Below are positions 21,963-29,151 of a stretch of DNA of 29,151 bases, in pieces (within the stretch, counting starts at the first letter, position 1; every line of letters begins with the position of its first letter). This DNA is from Pseudoflavonifractor sp. AF19-9AC (GTDB taxonomy: Bacteria; Bacillota; Clostridia; Oscillospirales; Oscillospiraceae). The notes below the pieces were generated by a model that was not told the DNA's origin, made no database searches, and worked only from the letters and a program-made list of their open reading frames with translations. The position numbers and the translations under genes are program-made. The stretch lies in the NCBI RefSeq assembly GCF_003478995.1, contig NZ_QUGI01000010.1, positions 47,788-76,938 on the forward strand, given 5' to 3'.

Positions 21963-23339
21963 ATGAGTATTGTTCAGCCTCGTACCCTGTCCGGCTTCAT
22001 GGAGCTTCTCCCCGCCCGACAGATTCAGTTTGACCGCATGGCCGCCATCATCCGGGAGTCCTTCTCCCTCTACGGCTTCACCCCCCTGGACACCCCCCTC
22101 ATCGAGGCCAGCGAGGTGCTGCTGGCCAAGGGCGGCGGTGAGACCGAGAAGCAGATCTACCGCTTCACCAAGGGCGACAGCGACCTGTCCCTCCGCTTTG
22201 ACCTGACCGTACCCCTGGCCAAGTACGTGGCCCTCAACTACGCCAACCTGGCCTTCCCCTTCCGCCGCTTCCAGATCGGCAAGGTCTACCGGGGCGAGCG
22301 CGCCCAGCGCGGCCGCTTCCGCGAGTTCTACCAGGCCGACATTGACATCATCGGCGACGGCAAGCTGGACATCTCCAACGACGCCGAGATTCCCGCCATC
22401 ATCTACCGCACCTTCACCTCCCTGGGCCTGAAGCGCTTCCAGATCCGGGTGAACAACCGCAAGGTGCTCAACGGCTTCTACGCCATGCTGGACCTGACCC
22501 ACCGCGCCGGCCTCATCATGCGCACGGTGGACAAGCTGGAGAAGATCGGCGCCCCCCAGGTGAAGGAACTCCTCATGGGCGAGGAGATCGGCCTCACCGC
22601 CCAGCAGGCCGCTGAGATTATGAACTTCATCGCCATTACCGGCTCCAACCAGGAGGTGCTCTCCGCCCTGGAGGGCTACCGCGGCCGTCACCCCCTCTTC
22701 GACGAGGGCCTGGACGAGCTGAACGCCGTGGCCAAGAACCTGGCCGCCTTCGGCGTGCCTGAGGACCACTTCGCCGTGGACCTGACCATCGCCCGCGGCC
22801 TGGACTACTACACCGGCACCGTCTACGAGACCACCATGCTGGATCACCCCGAGATCGGTTCCATCTGCTCCGGCGGCCGGTACGACAACCTGGCCGAGTA
22901 CTACACCGAGAAGCAGCTGCCCGGCGTGGGCATCTCCATCGGCCTCACCCGCCTGTTCTTCGTGCTGGAGGACCAGGGCTACCTGAACAGCAGCCTGAAC
23001 ACCGCTCCCGCCGACGCCCTCATCCTGCCCATGACCGAGGACATGGCCCCCGCCATCTCCCTGGCCACCACCCTGCGCAGCCAGGGCGTCCGGGTGCAGA
23101 TCTACGGCGAGCAGAAGAAGTTCAAGCAGAAGATGTCCTACGCCGACAAGCTGGGCGTGCCCTACGTCATCTTCCTGGGCGAGGAGGAGATCGCAGCCGG
23201 CGTGTGCGCCGTGAAGAACATGCGCTCCGGTGAGCAGGTGAAGGTCTCCCCCGCCGAGGCCGTGACCCTCATCCAGTCCGGCCTGGTGGAGCTCAACCAG
23301 GGCACCCCCATCCTCGACAAGGGCGACCAGCTTTCTTGA
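21963..23339 (+). CDS. hisS: Histidyl-tRNA synthetase
   Basis: A 458-residue class II synthetase. Motif 2 is GKVYRGERAQRGRFREFYQADIDIIG and motif 3 ISIGLTRLFF. The histidine-specific loop ARGLDYYTGTVYE supports true HisRS, not the HisZ paralogue. A C-terminal anticodon-binding domain (about 365-445) is present. ATG 21963 follows AAAGGA at a slightly long 11-base spacing; upstream in-frame codons lack a site. The stop codon lies inside the first hairpin of repeat T4, so the last residues may derive from the repeat. With aspS it forms the usual Firmicutes hisS-aspS pair behind a T-box. Confidence 0.96.
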   Translation: MSIVQPRTLSGFMELLPARQIQFDRMAAIIRESFSLYGFTPLDTPLIEASEVLLAKGGGETEKQIYRFTKGDSDLSLRFDLTVPLAKYVALNYANLAFPFRRFQIGKVYRGERAQRGRFREFYQADIDIIGDGKLDISNDAEIPAIIYRTFTSLGLKRFQIRVNNRKVLNGFYAMLDLTHRAGLIMRTVDKLEKIGAPQVKELLMGEEIGLTAQQAAEIMNFIAITGSNQEVLSALEGYRGRHPLFDEGLDELNAVAKNLAAFGVPEDHFAVDLTIARGLDYYTGTVYETTMLDHPEIGSICSGGRYDNLAEYYTEKQLPGVGISIGLTRLFFVLEDQGYLNSSLNTAPADALILPMTEDMAPAISLATTLRSQGVRVQIYGEQKKFKQKMSYADKLGVPYVIFLGEEEIAAGVCAVKNMRSGEQVKVSPAEAVTLIQSGLVELNQGTPILDKGDQLS

Positions 23340-23391
23340 AAGAAAGCTGGGCAAAGAACTTTGTGCGAAGCTGCCGCTTCGCCTCTGCGCC
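23328..23391 (+). repeat. Family T structured repeat, copy T4 (contains the hisS stop)
   Basis: Hairpin CAGCTTTCTT ga AAGAAAGCTG (23328-23349) whose central TGA is the hisS stop. The linker GGCAAAGAACTTTGT follows, then hairpin GCGAAGC tgcc GCTTCGC (23365-23382), then CTCTGCGCCC. Confidence 0.85.
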
Positions 23392-23480
23392 CACCCAACG
23401 GTATTTGGGGCAATATTTTCGATAATTCCATTTCAATTTGGAATATTTTGATTCAATAATACAAACTGGAGTTGATTTTT

Positions 23481-25280
23481 GTGGATAATCTTCAGGGTTT
23501 CCACCGCAGCCATTACTGCGGAGACCTTCGACTGAGCGACGCGGGCAAGACCGTGTCCCTGTGCGGCTGGGTACAGCGGCAGCGGGACCTGGGCGGCCTC
23601 ATCTTTGTGGACCTGCGGGACCGCACCGGCCTCATCCAGCTGTCCTTCGACGACAGCACCGACAAGGCCATCTTTGAGAAGGCGGCCTCCCTGCGCGCCG
23701 AGTTCGTGGTGGCCGCGGTGGGCACCGTCCGGGAGCGCGAGAGCAAGACCAACAAGATCGCCACCGGCGATGTGGAGGTGTATGTGACCGAGCTGCGCCT
23801 GCTGGCCAAGTCCGACACCCCGCCCTTTGAGATTGTGGAGCACTCCAAGGCCAACGACATGCTGCGCCTGAAGTACCGCTATCTGGACCTGCGCCGCCCC
23901 GAGATGCAGCACGCCATTGCCACCCGCCACAAGATCACCAAGATCGCCCGGGACTACTTCGACGAGCAGGGCTTCCTGGAGATCGAGACTCCCGTCCTCA
24001 CCAAGTCCACCCCCGAGGGCGCCCGGGACTATCTGGTGCCCTCCCGCGTCCATCCGGGCAAGTTCTATGCCCTGCCCCAGTCCCCCCAGCAGTACAAGCA
24101 GCTGCTGATGCTCTCCGGCTTTGACCGTTACTTCCAGATTGCCCGCTGCTTCCGGGACGAGGACCTGCGTGCTGACCGTCAGCCCGAGTTCACCCAGATC
24201 GACCTGGAGATGTCCTTCGTCAACGAGGACGACATTATGTCCATCCAGGAGGGCTTCCTGAAGCGGGTCTTCAAGGAGGTCCTGGATGTGGACGTGCAGA
24301 CCCCCTTCCAGCGTATGCCCTGGCAGGAGGCTATGGACCGCTTCGGCTCCGACAAGCCCGACCTGCGCTTCGGCTTTGAGCTGAAGGACATCAGCGACAT
24401 CGTGAAGGACTGCGGCTTCGGCGTGTTCTCCGGTCCCGTTCAGGCGGGCGGCTCCGTGCGCCTCATCAACGTCAACGGCCACGCCGGTGACTTCCCCCGG
24501 AAGAAGATCGACAAGCTGGTGGACTTCGTCAAGACCTACAAGGCCAAGGGTCTGGCCTGGGCCCGTCTGGTGGACGGCCAGATGACCTCCTCCTACGCCA
24601 AGTTCCTCACTGAGGAGGAGAACAAGGCCATTCTGGACCGGGCCGGTGCCAAGGACGGCGACCTTGTCCTCATCGTGGGCGACGAGAAGAACACCGTGGT
24701 GTGGGTTGCCCTGGGCGCCCTGCGCTGCGAGGTGGCCCGCCAGCTGGACATTCTGGACCCCATGGACTTCAAGTTCCTGTGGGTCACCGAGTTCCCCATG
24801 TTCGAGTGGAGCGAGGAGGAGGGCCGTTATCAGGCCATGCACCACCCCTTCACCGCCCCCATGGTGGAGGACGAGGACAAGATTCTCTCCGACAAGGCCA
24901 ACTGCCGCGCCCGTGCCTACGACATTGTCCTGAACGGCACCGAGCTGGGCGGCGGCTCCATCCGCATTAACACCCCCGAGATGCAGGAGAAGGCCTTCCA
25001 GGCCCTGGGCATCTCCGAGGAGGACATTCAGGAGCGCTTCGGCCACCTGGTGGGCGCCTTCAAGTTCGGTGCGCCTCCCCACGGCGGCCTGGCCTACGGC
25101 CTGGATCGTCTGTGCATGCTCATGGCCGGCGCCAGCTCCATCCGGGACGTCATCGCCTTCCCCAAGGTACAGAACGCCTCCGACTTGATGATGGCCTGCC
25201 CCGACTTTGTGGATGACAAGCAACTGGACGATTTGTCTATTGCCGTCACCCGCAAGGAGCAGGACGAGCCCCAGGAATAA
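23481..25280 (+). CDS. aspS: Aspartyl-tRNA synthetase (bacterial type)
   Basis: A 599-residue class IIb synthetase. The N-terminal OB-fold anticodon domain contains GWVQRQRDLGGLIFVDLRDR. Class II motif 2 is FRDEDLRADRQPEFTQIDLEMS. The bacterial GAD insertion (about 290-415) and motif 3 GLAYGLDRL complete it. The RDLGG reading, Leu rather than His at the known discrimination site, suggests a discriminating enzyme that does not charge tRNA-Asn. I chose GTG 23481 (GGAG at 23468-23471, 9 bases away); a TTG at 23472 is too close to that site. Second gene after hisS, followed by repeat T5 and a strong terminator. Confidence 0.95.
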   Translation: MDNLQGFHRSHYCGDLRLSDAGKTVSLCGWVQRQRDLGGLIFVDLRDRTGLIQLSFDDSTDKAIFEKAASLRAEFVVAAVGTVRERESKTNKIATGDVEVYVTELRLLAKSDTPPFEIVEHSKANDMLRLKYRYLDLRRPEMQHAIATRHKITKIARDYFDEQGFLEIETPVLTKSTPEGARDYLVPSRVHPGKFYALPQSPQQYKQLLMLSGFDRYFQIARCFRDEDLRADRQPEFTQIDLEMSFVNEDDIMSIQEGFLKRVFKEVLDVDVQTPFQRMPWQEAMDRFGSDKPDLRFGFELKDISDIVKDCGFGVFSGPVQAGGSVRLINVNGHAGDFPRKKIDKLVDFVKTYKAKGLAWARLVDGQMTSSYAKFLTEEENKAILDRAGAKDGDLVLIVGDEKNTVVWVALGALRCEVARQLDILDPMDFKFLWVTEFPMFEWSEEEGRYQAMHHPFTAPMVEDEDKILSDKANCRARAYDIVLNGTELGGGSIRINTPEMQEKAFQALGISEEDIQERFGHLVGAFKFGAPPHGGLAYGLDRLCMLMAGASSIRDVIAFPKVQNASDLMMACPDFVDDKQLDDLSIAVTRKEQDEPQE

Positions 25281-25340
25281 CCTACTTTTTTCGAGAAAAA
25301 AGTAGGCAAAAAAGCTTTGTGCAAAACTTCGTTTTGCCTC
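25281..25340 (+). repeat. Family T structured repeat, copy T5 (divergent stems)
   Basis: Starts on the base after the aspS stop: CCTACTTTTTTC ga GAAAAAAGTAGG (25281-25306), linker CAAAAAAGCTTTGT, hairpin GCAAAAC ttc GTTTTGC (25321-25337), CTCTGTCG. Both stems differ from T1-T4 but remain perfectly paired. Confidence 0.83.
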
Positions 25341-25355
25341 TGTCGTTGAAACAGG

Positions 25356-25398
25356 CAGGAGGAGAACCGCCAAAACGGGGTTCTCCTCCTGTTTTTTT
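25356..25398 (+). terminator. Terminator of the hisS-aspS operon
   Basis: A perfect 13-bp stem CAGGAGGAGAACC (25356-25368) / GGTTCTCCTCCTG (25379-25391) followed by seven T. Confidence 0.95.
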
Positions 25399-25489
25399 GA
25401 AAATTAGCGTCCACATTCCACGCTCCCCTTTTTCATTCTGGCGCGCCTGTGATGCGGCTGGGGAGATTTTGATTTCGGAGGGAACTGTT

Positions 25490-26266
25490 ATGCCGCCCCA
25501 ACAGCTGTTGGAAACTCTGCTCATTGTCTGTCCCCTGGTCTTTCTCGGCGGCATCGTGGATGCGGTGGCCGGCGGAGGAGGCCTCATTACCCTGCCCGCC
25601 TATCTGCTGGCCGGTCTGCCCCCCCATGCGGCCTCCGCCACCAACAAGTGCGGCAACACCTTCGGCACCCTGCTGTCCACCTACCGCTTTTTCAAACAGG
25701 GGCGGATTCACCTTCCCAGCGCCCTGTTCGGCGGGGTTGGCGCTCTGGCCGGAGCCTGGCTGGGGGTGCAGCTGAATCTGATTATGCCCGAGCGCTATCT
25801 CTACTACCTCATGCTCATTGTGGTCCCCGTCATGGCCCTGTTCCTGCTGTTCAAGGGTGAGTTCGGCCAGGAGAACGGCTCCAGCCGGTTCTCCACCCGG
25901 CAGCTCGTCGCCATGGTGCTGGCCATTGGAATCGCCCTGGGCACCTACGATGGATTTTTTGGCCCCGGCACCGGCACCTTTCTGATGCTGGCCTTCACCG
26001 GCATTTGCAAGTTTGATCTGCTCACTGCCTCGGGCAACACCAAAGTGGCCAATGCGGCCTCCAATGTGGCCTCCCTCATCACCTTCGCCCTGGCCGGTGA
26101 GGTGGTCTGGGCAGTTGGCATCCCCGCCGCCCTGTGCGGCATTGCGGGCAATTACATCGGCTCCGGTCTGGCCCTGAAAAATGGCGCCCGGGTCATCCGG
26201 CCCATGTTTTTTGTGGTTCTCACCCTGCTGGTTATCCGCCTGGTCTTTGACCTGGTGACCGGCTGA
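25490..26266 (+). CDS. TauE/SafE (TSUP) family membrane transporter
   Basis: A 258-residue membrane protein with the duplicated TSUP motifs: first half GGIVDAVAGGGGLITLPAYLLAGLPPHAASATNK, second half GFFGPGTGTFLMLAFTGICKFDLLTASGNTKVANAASN. About seven or eight helices. The family exports or imports sulfite, sulfonates and related anions; the substrate here cannot be told. Start ATG 25490 has GGAGGG (25477-25482) seven bases upstream. It follows the aspS terminator and precedes the FAH gene by 37 bases, so the two are likely co-transcribed. Confidence 0.92.
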   Translation: MPPQQLLETLLIVCPLVFLGGIVDAVAGGGGLITLPAYLLAGLPPHAASATNKCGNTFGTLLSTYRFFKQGRIHLPSALFGGVGALAGAWLGVQLNLIMPERYLYYLMLIVVPVMALFLLFKGEFGQENGSSRFSTRQLVAMVLAIGIALGTYDGFFGPGTGTFLMLAFTGICKFDLLTASGNTKVANAASNVASLITFALAGEVVWAVGIPAALCGIAGNYIGSGLALKNGARVIRPMFFVVLTLLVIRLVFDLVTG

Positions 26267-26303
26267 CGCCATCCCCACTCTATTTTGTCAGGAGGAATAT
26301 ACC

Positions 26304-27161
26304 ATGAAGCTGGTTCAATTCTGGAAGGACAACGCCCCGACCCTGGGGCTTATGACCCAGAGCGGTATTGTGGACGCGGCCGCCGAGGGGGCCCGCCGGG
26401 GGCTCCCTGTCCCCGCCACCATGGAGGAGGCCATTGCTCAGGGCGCGGAGGGCCTGGCGGCCCTGAATGCCCTTGGTGAGGGCGCCCAGTGCTTCACCAC
26501 CGCCCCCCTGGCTCCGGTGGTTACCCGCTGCTCCAAGATTCTGTGCATCGGCCTCAACTACCGTCAGCACGCCAAGGAGTGCAACCTCCCCCTCCCCCCT
26601 GCCCCGGTGCTGTTCAACAAGTTTGAGAACGCTCTGGCCGCCCACGGGGACTGCATTCGCCTTCCTGGTGATTACAAAGAGTATGATTATGAGGCAGAAT
26701 TGGTATCTGTAATGGGAAAACCCGCCCGGAACGTCTCCCCGGAGGAAGCTTTGGACTACGTCTACGGCTACACCTGCGGCAACGACCTGTCCACCCGAGA
26801 CCTTCAGTTTGCCCGGGGGAACCAGTGGCTGCTGTCCAAAACCCTGGACGGCTTCGGTCCGGTGGGCCCCTGTCTGGTTCCCGCCGGAGAGCTGGACCCC
26901 CAGAACCTGGCCATCTCCTCCACCGTCAACGGGGAGCTGCGCCAGAACTCCAACACCAGCGACATGATCTTCTCCCTGGCCGAGATCATCGCCGACCTGT
27001 CCCGCCACTTTACCCTCCTGCCCGGGGACCTGATCTTCACCGGCACCCCCCAGGGGGTCATGCACGGCTATCCTGCGGACCAGAAGCAGTGGCTCCGCCC
27101 GGGGGACAAGGTGGCCGTCACCATTGAGGGCATCGGCACCCTGGAAAACACCTTCTGCTGA
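26304..27161 (+). CDS. Fumarylacetoacetate hydrolase (FAH) family protein
   Basis: A 285-residue protein. The N-terminal segment (1-70) precedes the FAH domain. Metal-binding acids Glu130, Glu132 (DYEAEL) and Asp161 (CGNDLSTRD) are present, with the catalytic-type His89 in GLNYRQHAKE and FTGTPQGV near the end. Such enzymes hydrolyse or decarboxylate/isomerise beta-diketo acids (acylpyruvase, oxaloacetate tautomerase/decarboxylase, HpcE type). No pathway genes surround it, so the reaction is not assigned. AGGAGGA at 26290-26296 supports ATG 26304. Confidence 0.92.
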   Translation: MKLVQFWKDNAPTLGLMTQSGIVDAAAEGARRGLPVPATMEEAIAQGAEGLAALNALGEGAQCFTTAPLAPVVTRCSKILCIGLNYRQHAKECNLPLPPAPVLFNKFENALAAHGDCIRLPGDYKEYDYEAELVSVMGKPARNVSPEEALDYVYGYTCGNDLSTRDLQFARGNQWLLSKTLDGFGPVGPCLVPAGELDPQNLAISSTVNGELRQNSNTSDMIFSLAEIIADLSRHFTLLPGDLIFTGTPQGVMHGYPADQKQWLRPGDKVAVTIEGIGTLENTFC

Positions 27162-27170
27162 CGGTCAGCC

Positions 27171-27842
27171 ATGGAGTGCTTACAGGCCTGCCAGCCCTAC
27201 CCCTGGCAGCAGTTCCGCCAGGAACTTATCCACATCCACCGCAGCGCCCGGCGGGAGCCCTACTGCTATCCCCTTCTGGAGCAGGTGCTCCGCCCGCTGT
27301 GTCCCCCGGACCGGATGGTGGTGCCCGTCTACGACAACAAGCGGTCCTCCCTCCTCCACAATACGGAGATCTACGCCGCCCCGGGCGGTCTTCAGGACCT
27401 GATTGTGGTCCCCCGGCACTACACCTACGAGGCCCCGCAGCCCCCCCTTGTAACGGTGGAGGCCAAGCGCCCCCAGCTCGCCCTCTCCCCCGAAGGACAG
27501 GTGGAGCAATATCTTCCCCTGAAACTCCGGGACCGGGAGGGGCGCCTGAATGGGCAGCTGGAGGTGCAGCTTCAAAAGACCGACTTTCTGCTCTTTACCG
27601 ACTGCATCACCTGGCACCTCCTCCAGGCGGGCCGGGAGCCCTGGAGCATCTGTCTCCTCCGGGCCCAGGCGGAGGGCTGGACGTGGCCGGAGAGCGCACC
27701 CCACCCCTGGTCGCAGGAGGATCTGGCCTTTTACCAAACCCTGGGCATGGATGTCTCCCACGTGGGGCGGGAGCCGGAGGCCTGGACCACCCTGATGGAC
27801 CACCTTCGTGACTTTCTGGAGTCCAGCCGACAAAAAGCATAA
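27171..27842 (+). CDS. Protein of unknown function with a PD-(D/E)XK-like motif
   Basis: A 223-residue cytoplasmic protein with no membrane segment. GGLQDLIVVPRH...LVTVEAKRPQ (Asp76, Glu97, Lys99) has the spacing and strand pattern of the PD-(D/E)XK nuclease core, as in the N-terminal domain of type I restriction HsdR. The rest is unrecognised and there is no helicase, methylase or specificity subunit nearby. It starts 9 bases after the FAH stop with no good ribosome binding site, so translation may be coupled to the FAH gene. A nuclease-like or DNA-binding role is only a motif-based guess. Confidence 0.78.
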   Translation: MECLQACQPYPWQQFRQELIHIHRSARREPYCYPLLEQVLRPLCPPDRMVVPVYDNKRSSLLHNTEIYAAPGGLQDLIVVPRHYTYEAPQPPLVTVEAKRPQLALSPEGQVEQYLPLKLRDREGRLNGQLEVQLQKTDFLLFTDCITWHLLQAGREPWSICLLRAQAEGWTWPESAPHPWSQEDLAFYQTLGMDVSHVGREPEAWTTLMDHLRDFLESSRQKA

Positions 27843-27844
27843 AC

Positions 27845-27900
27845 AAAACCGGCGAAGCCGCCTGGGACAACACCATCCAAGGCCGTTTCGCCGGTTTTTT
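27845..27900 (+). terminator. Bidirectional terminator between convergent genes
   Basis: A 12-bp stem AAAACCGGCGAA (27845-27856) / TTCGCCGGTTTT (27887-27898) with a 30-base loop that can pair further. A T-run follows on the plus strand, and the A-run on the other side serves the minus-strand AEC gene. Confidence 0.8.
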
Positions 27901-27920
27901 ATTTATGTACGGAGGGATGC

Positions 27921-28865
27921 TCAGCCGATGACCAGCATGAGGATGGGGATGGAAATGAAGCTGGCCAGGGTGGACAGGGTAGCGCCGGTGGCGGCGTACT
28001 GCTCGTCGGCCCCAAAGGCCCCGGCCATCACCGTCACCTGGCTGACCACCGGGAGGGCGGATTCCACAATAAACACATCCCGGGGCAGGCCGGTCATGCC
28101 GAACAGGTGGCAGAAGGCCATGCAGATGAGAGGAGAAATGGCCAGCCGCATCACCAGCATGGTGGGCAGGCCCTTCATGAGCCGCAGATTTCTAAGCCCC
28201 ACCTCATAGATGATAAAGCCGCAGTAGAGCAGCGCCAGGGGGGACACCGAGTCGCTGACGTACCCGGCAAACTTCATCACCGGCTGGGGCAGGCGCAGGT
28301 CCAGCACCAGCAGCAGCAGGGTGAACAGCACCGCCACAATGGGTGGCTTGGAGAAGAGGTCCTTGAGGAAGCTCTTCAGGGTGGTCTTTCCTCCGGGCTT
28401 GGTGCCGGCGTGCTCCACCAGCAGCAGGCCCACCGACTGGACGTAGATGGTGTTGGACAGGTAGTAGAGCATGAGATAGGGCATGCAGGCCTCCCCAAAG
28501 AGCTGGGTGGACACGGGGATGCCGATAAAGAGGGTGTTGGAGAAGGCCGCCATGGCCACAAAGACGCCCCACCGCTCCCGGGGCAGCCGCAGCAGAGCGG
28601 CCAGAGCCAGGGAGATGAGCAGGGTGGCTCCCACACCCAGCACGCCGGACACCACCATCAGCGCCGCCTGGGCCAGGCTGTCGTGGTCCAGATTGTTCAA
28701 AAGCCCGGCCACACAGTTGCAGGGGACGGCGATGTTCACCACGTACTTGCTGATAAAATTTTTCTCCCGCTGGGTCATCCAGCCCAGCCTGCCCATGAAG
28801 TAGCCCACCGACATGAGCATGAGCAGCACCAGCGAGGCGGACAGGGCGTTGAAAAACCCCTCCAT
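27921..28865 (-). CDS. AEC-family permease (auxin efflux carrier type)
   Basis: A 314-residue membrane protein with about ten hydrophobic helices in two halves, with the family's VPCNCVAGL and AFSNTLFIGIPV loops in the first half and the ESALPVVSQVTVMAGAFGAD loop in the second. Bacterial AEC proteins carry malate, malonate or other organic acids; substrate not determined. I start at 28865 (MEGFFNALSASLVLLM); the longer open frame to 28964 is hydrophilic and overlaps the upstream leader. It lies 110 bases downstream of the partial gene at the window's end. Confidence 0.9.
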   Translation of the reverse strand: MEGFFNALSASLVLLMLMSVGYFMGRLGWMTQREKNFISKYVVNIAVPCNCVAGLLNNLDHDSLAQAALMVVSGVLGVGATLLISLALAALLRLPRERWGVFVAMAAFSNTLFIGIPVSTQLFGEACMPYLMLYYLSNTIYVQSVGLLLVEHAGTKPGGKTTLKSFLKDLFSKPPIVAVLFTLLLLVLDLRLPQPVMKFAGYVSDSVSPLALLYCGFIIYEVGLRNLRLMKGLPTMLVMRLAISPLICMAFCHLFGMTGLPRDVFIVESALPVVSQVTVMAGAFGADEQYAATGATLSTLASFISIPILMLVIG

Positions 28866-28924
28866 GGCCGCACTTCCTCTCTCCTTGCAGGCTCCCCTCC
28901 CTCCCGCCAGAGGGAGAGGGCAAA

Positions 28925-28958
28925 GGGGCCCCAGAACAGCTTTCGCCGCCGGGGCCCC
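28925..28958 (-). terminator. Possible weak terminator after the end gene
   Basis: GGGGCCCC (28925-28932) pairs with GGGGCCCC (28951-28958) across an 18-base loop, but only TTTG follows on the minus strand. A second GC-rich dyad lies near 28900-28920. Confidence 0.3.
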
Positions 28959-28974
28959 GGTCATTCAAAGGGTA

Positions 28975-29151
28975 TTATTCTGCCGCGGGGGCCTGGGGCT
29001 TGGGGCCGCCTCCCCCACGGGAACGGCGGCGACGGCGGCGGGGCCGCTTCTCTCCGCTGGGCGCGCCCTCTCCGCTGCGCTCTCCCTGGGGCGCGGGGGC
29101 CTTGGGGGCCGCGGGCTTGGGACGGCGGGTCTGGCCGCTGCCCTCCTCCCG
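28975..29151 (-). CDS. C-terminal tail of an unidentified gene (partial)
   Basis: The last 58 residues of a protein whose start is outside the window. The tail is disordered and strongly basic: Pro/Ala/Lys/Gly-rich, with a run of six Arg (after KRP), then Gly-rich and ending PQAPAAE-stop. Such tails are common in RNA-binding proteins (DEAD-box helicases, RNases, KhpB/Jag-like proteins), but none can be named from this segment. Confidence 0.6.
   Translation of the reverse strand, partial: REEGSGQTRRPKPAAPKAPAPQGERSGEGAPSGEKRPRRRRRRSRGGGGPKPQAPAAE

Noticed and set aside
21963..23339. HisZ (regulatory paralogue) instead of HisRS
   Set aside because: The protein has the histidine-specific ARGLDYYTGTVYE loop and a C-terminal anticodon-binding domain, and is paired with aspS.
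23472..23480. TTG start for aspS
   Set aside because: It overlaps the only GGAG ribosome binding site; GTG at 23481 has suitable spacing.
23480..27234. Perfect DnaA-box matches (TTATCCACA) at the aspS start and at 27226-27234
   Set aside because: Isolated, inside or at the edge of coding sequence, 3.7 kb apart; about one match of this length is expected by chance, and there is no cluster.

Overview
This is a GC-rich chromosomal window that looks like a Clostridia genome of the Oscillospirales type (Flavonifractor/Lawsonibacter-like). That placement is inference. It rests on a Firmicutes-style Noc/ParA/ParB set, a T-box leader upstream of hisS-aspS, strong AGGAGG ribosome binding sites and sigma-A promoters. 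I see no rRNA, tRNA, CRISPR array, phage gene or transposase.

Layout. 41-2194 (minus): a purine salvage pair, xpt followed by a nucleoside-type BMP lipoprotein; the last ~50 bp of xpt are repeated 235 bp further downstream. 3227-9074 (minus): an ABC exporter made of an ATPase and a 1403-residue FtsX-type permease with a huge coiled coil, with a divergent TetR regulator at 9259-9861. 10118-11374 (minus): a dicarboxylate/amino-acid:cation symporter. 11693-15862 (plus): chromosome segregation genes noc, parA and parB with two parS sites. 15859-20993 (plus): a coiled-coil membrane protein, serS, mscL, a small membrane protein, rsmG, an orphan MinD-like ATPase and a methylglyoxal-synthase-like protein that lacks the catalytic residues. 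20998-25398 (plus): promoter, T-box with aspartate signals, hisS, aspS, terminator. 25490-27842 (plus): TSUP permease, FAH-family enzyme, PD-(D/E)XK-like protein. 27921-29151 (minus): AEC permease and the end of a gene with a very basic tail.

The most unusual content lies between the genes. Two families of modular, hairpin-rich repeats fill nearly all the long gaps. Family R (about 0.35-0.7 kb, five main copies plus fragments) is bounded by short hairpin ends reading TTTCGCC..GGGCGA and contains several hairpins whose stem sequences differ between copies yet stay complementary, while linkers and loops are conserved. Family T (about 60 bp, five copies) usually follows a stop codon and shows the same behaviour. 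R copies sit between genes expected to be adjacent: ATPase/permease, noc/parA, parA/parB and T-box/hisS. Both parS sites directly abut a repeat module. This is the best candidate here for something undescribed, either a non-autonomous mobile element family or a family of structured RNAs.

Functionally the window links replication/segregation (noc, parAB, MinD-like), translation (serS, hisS, aspS, rsmG) and transport. Left of ~11.4 kb most genes are on the minus strand and right of ~11.7 kb nearly all are on the plus strand, which suits an origin-proximal region. No dnaA or DnaA-box cluster is present.
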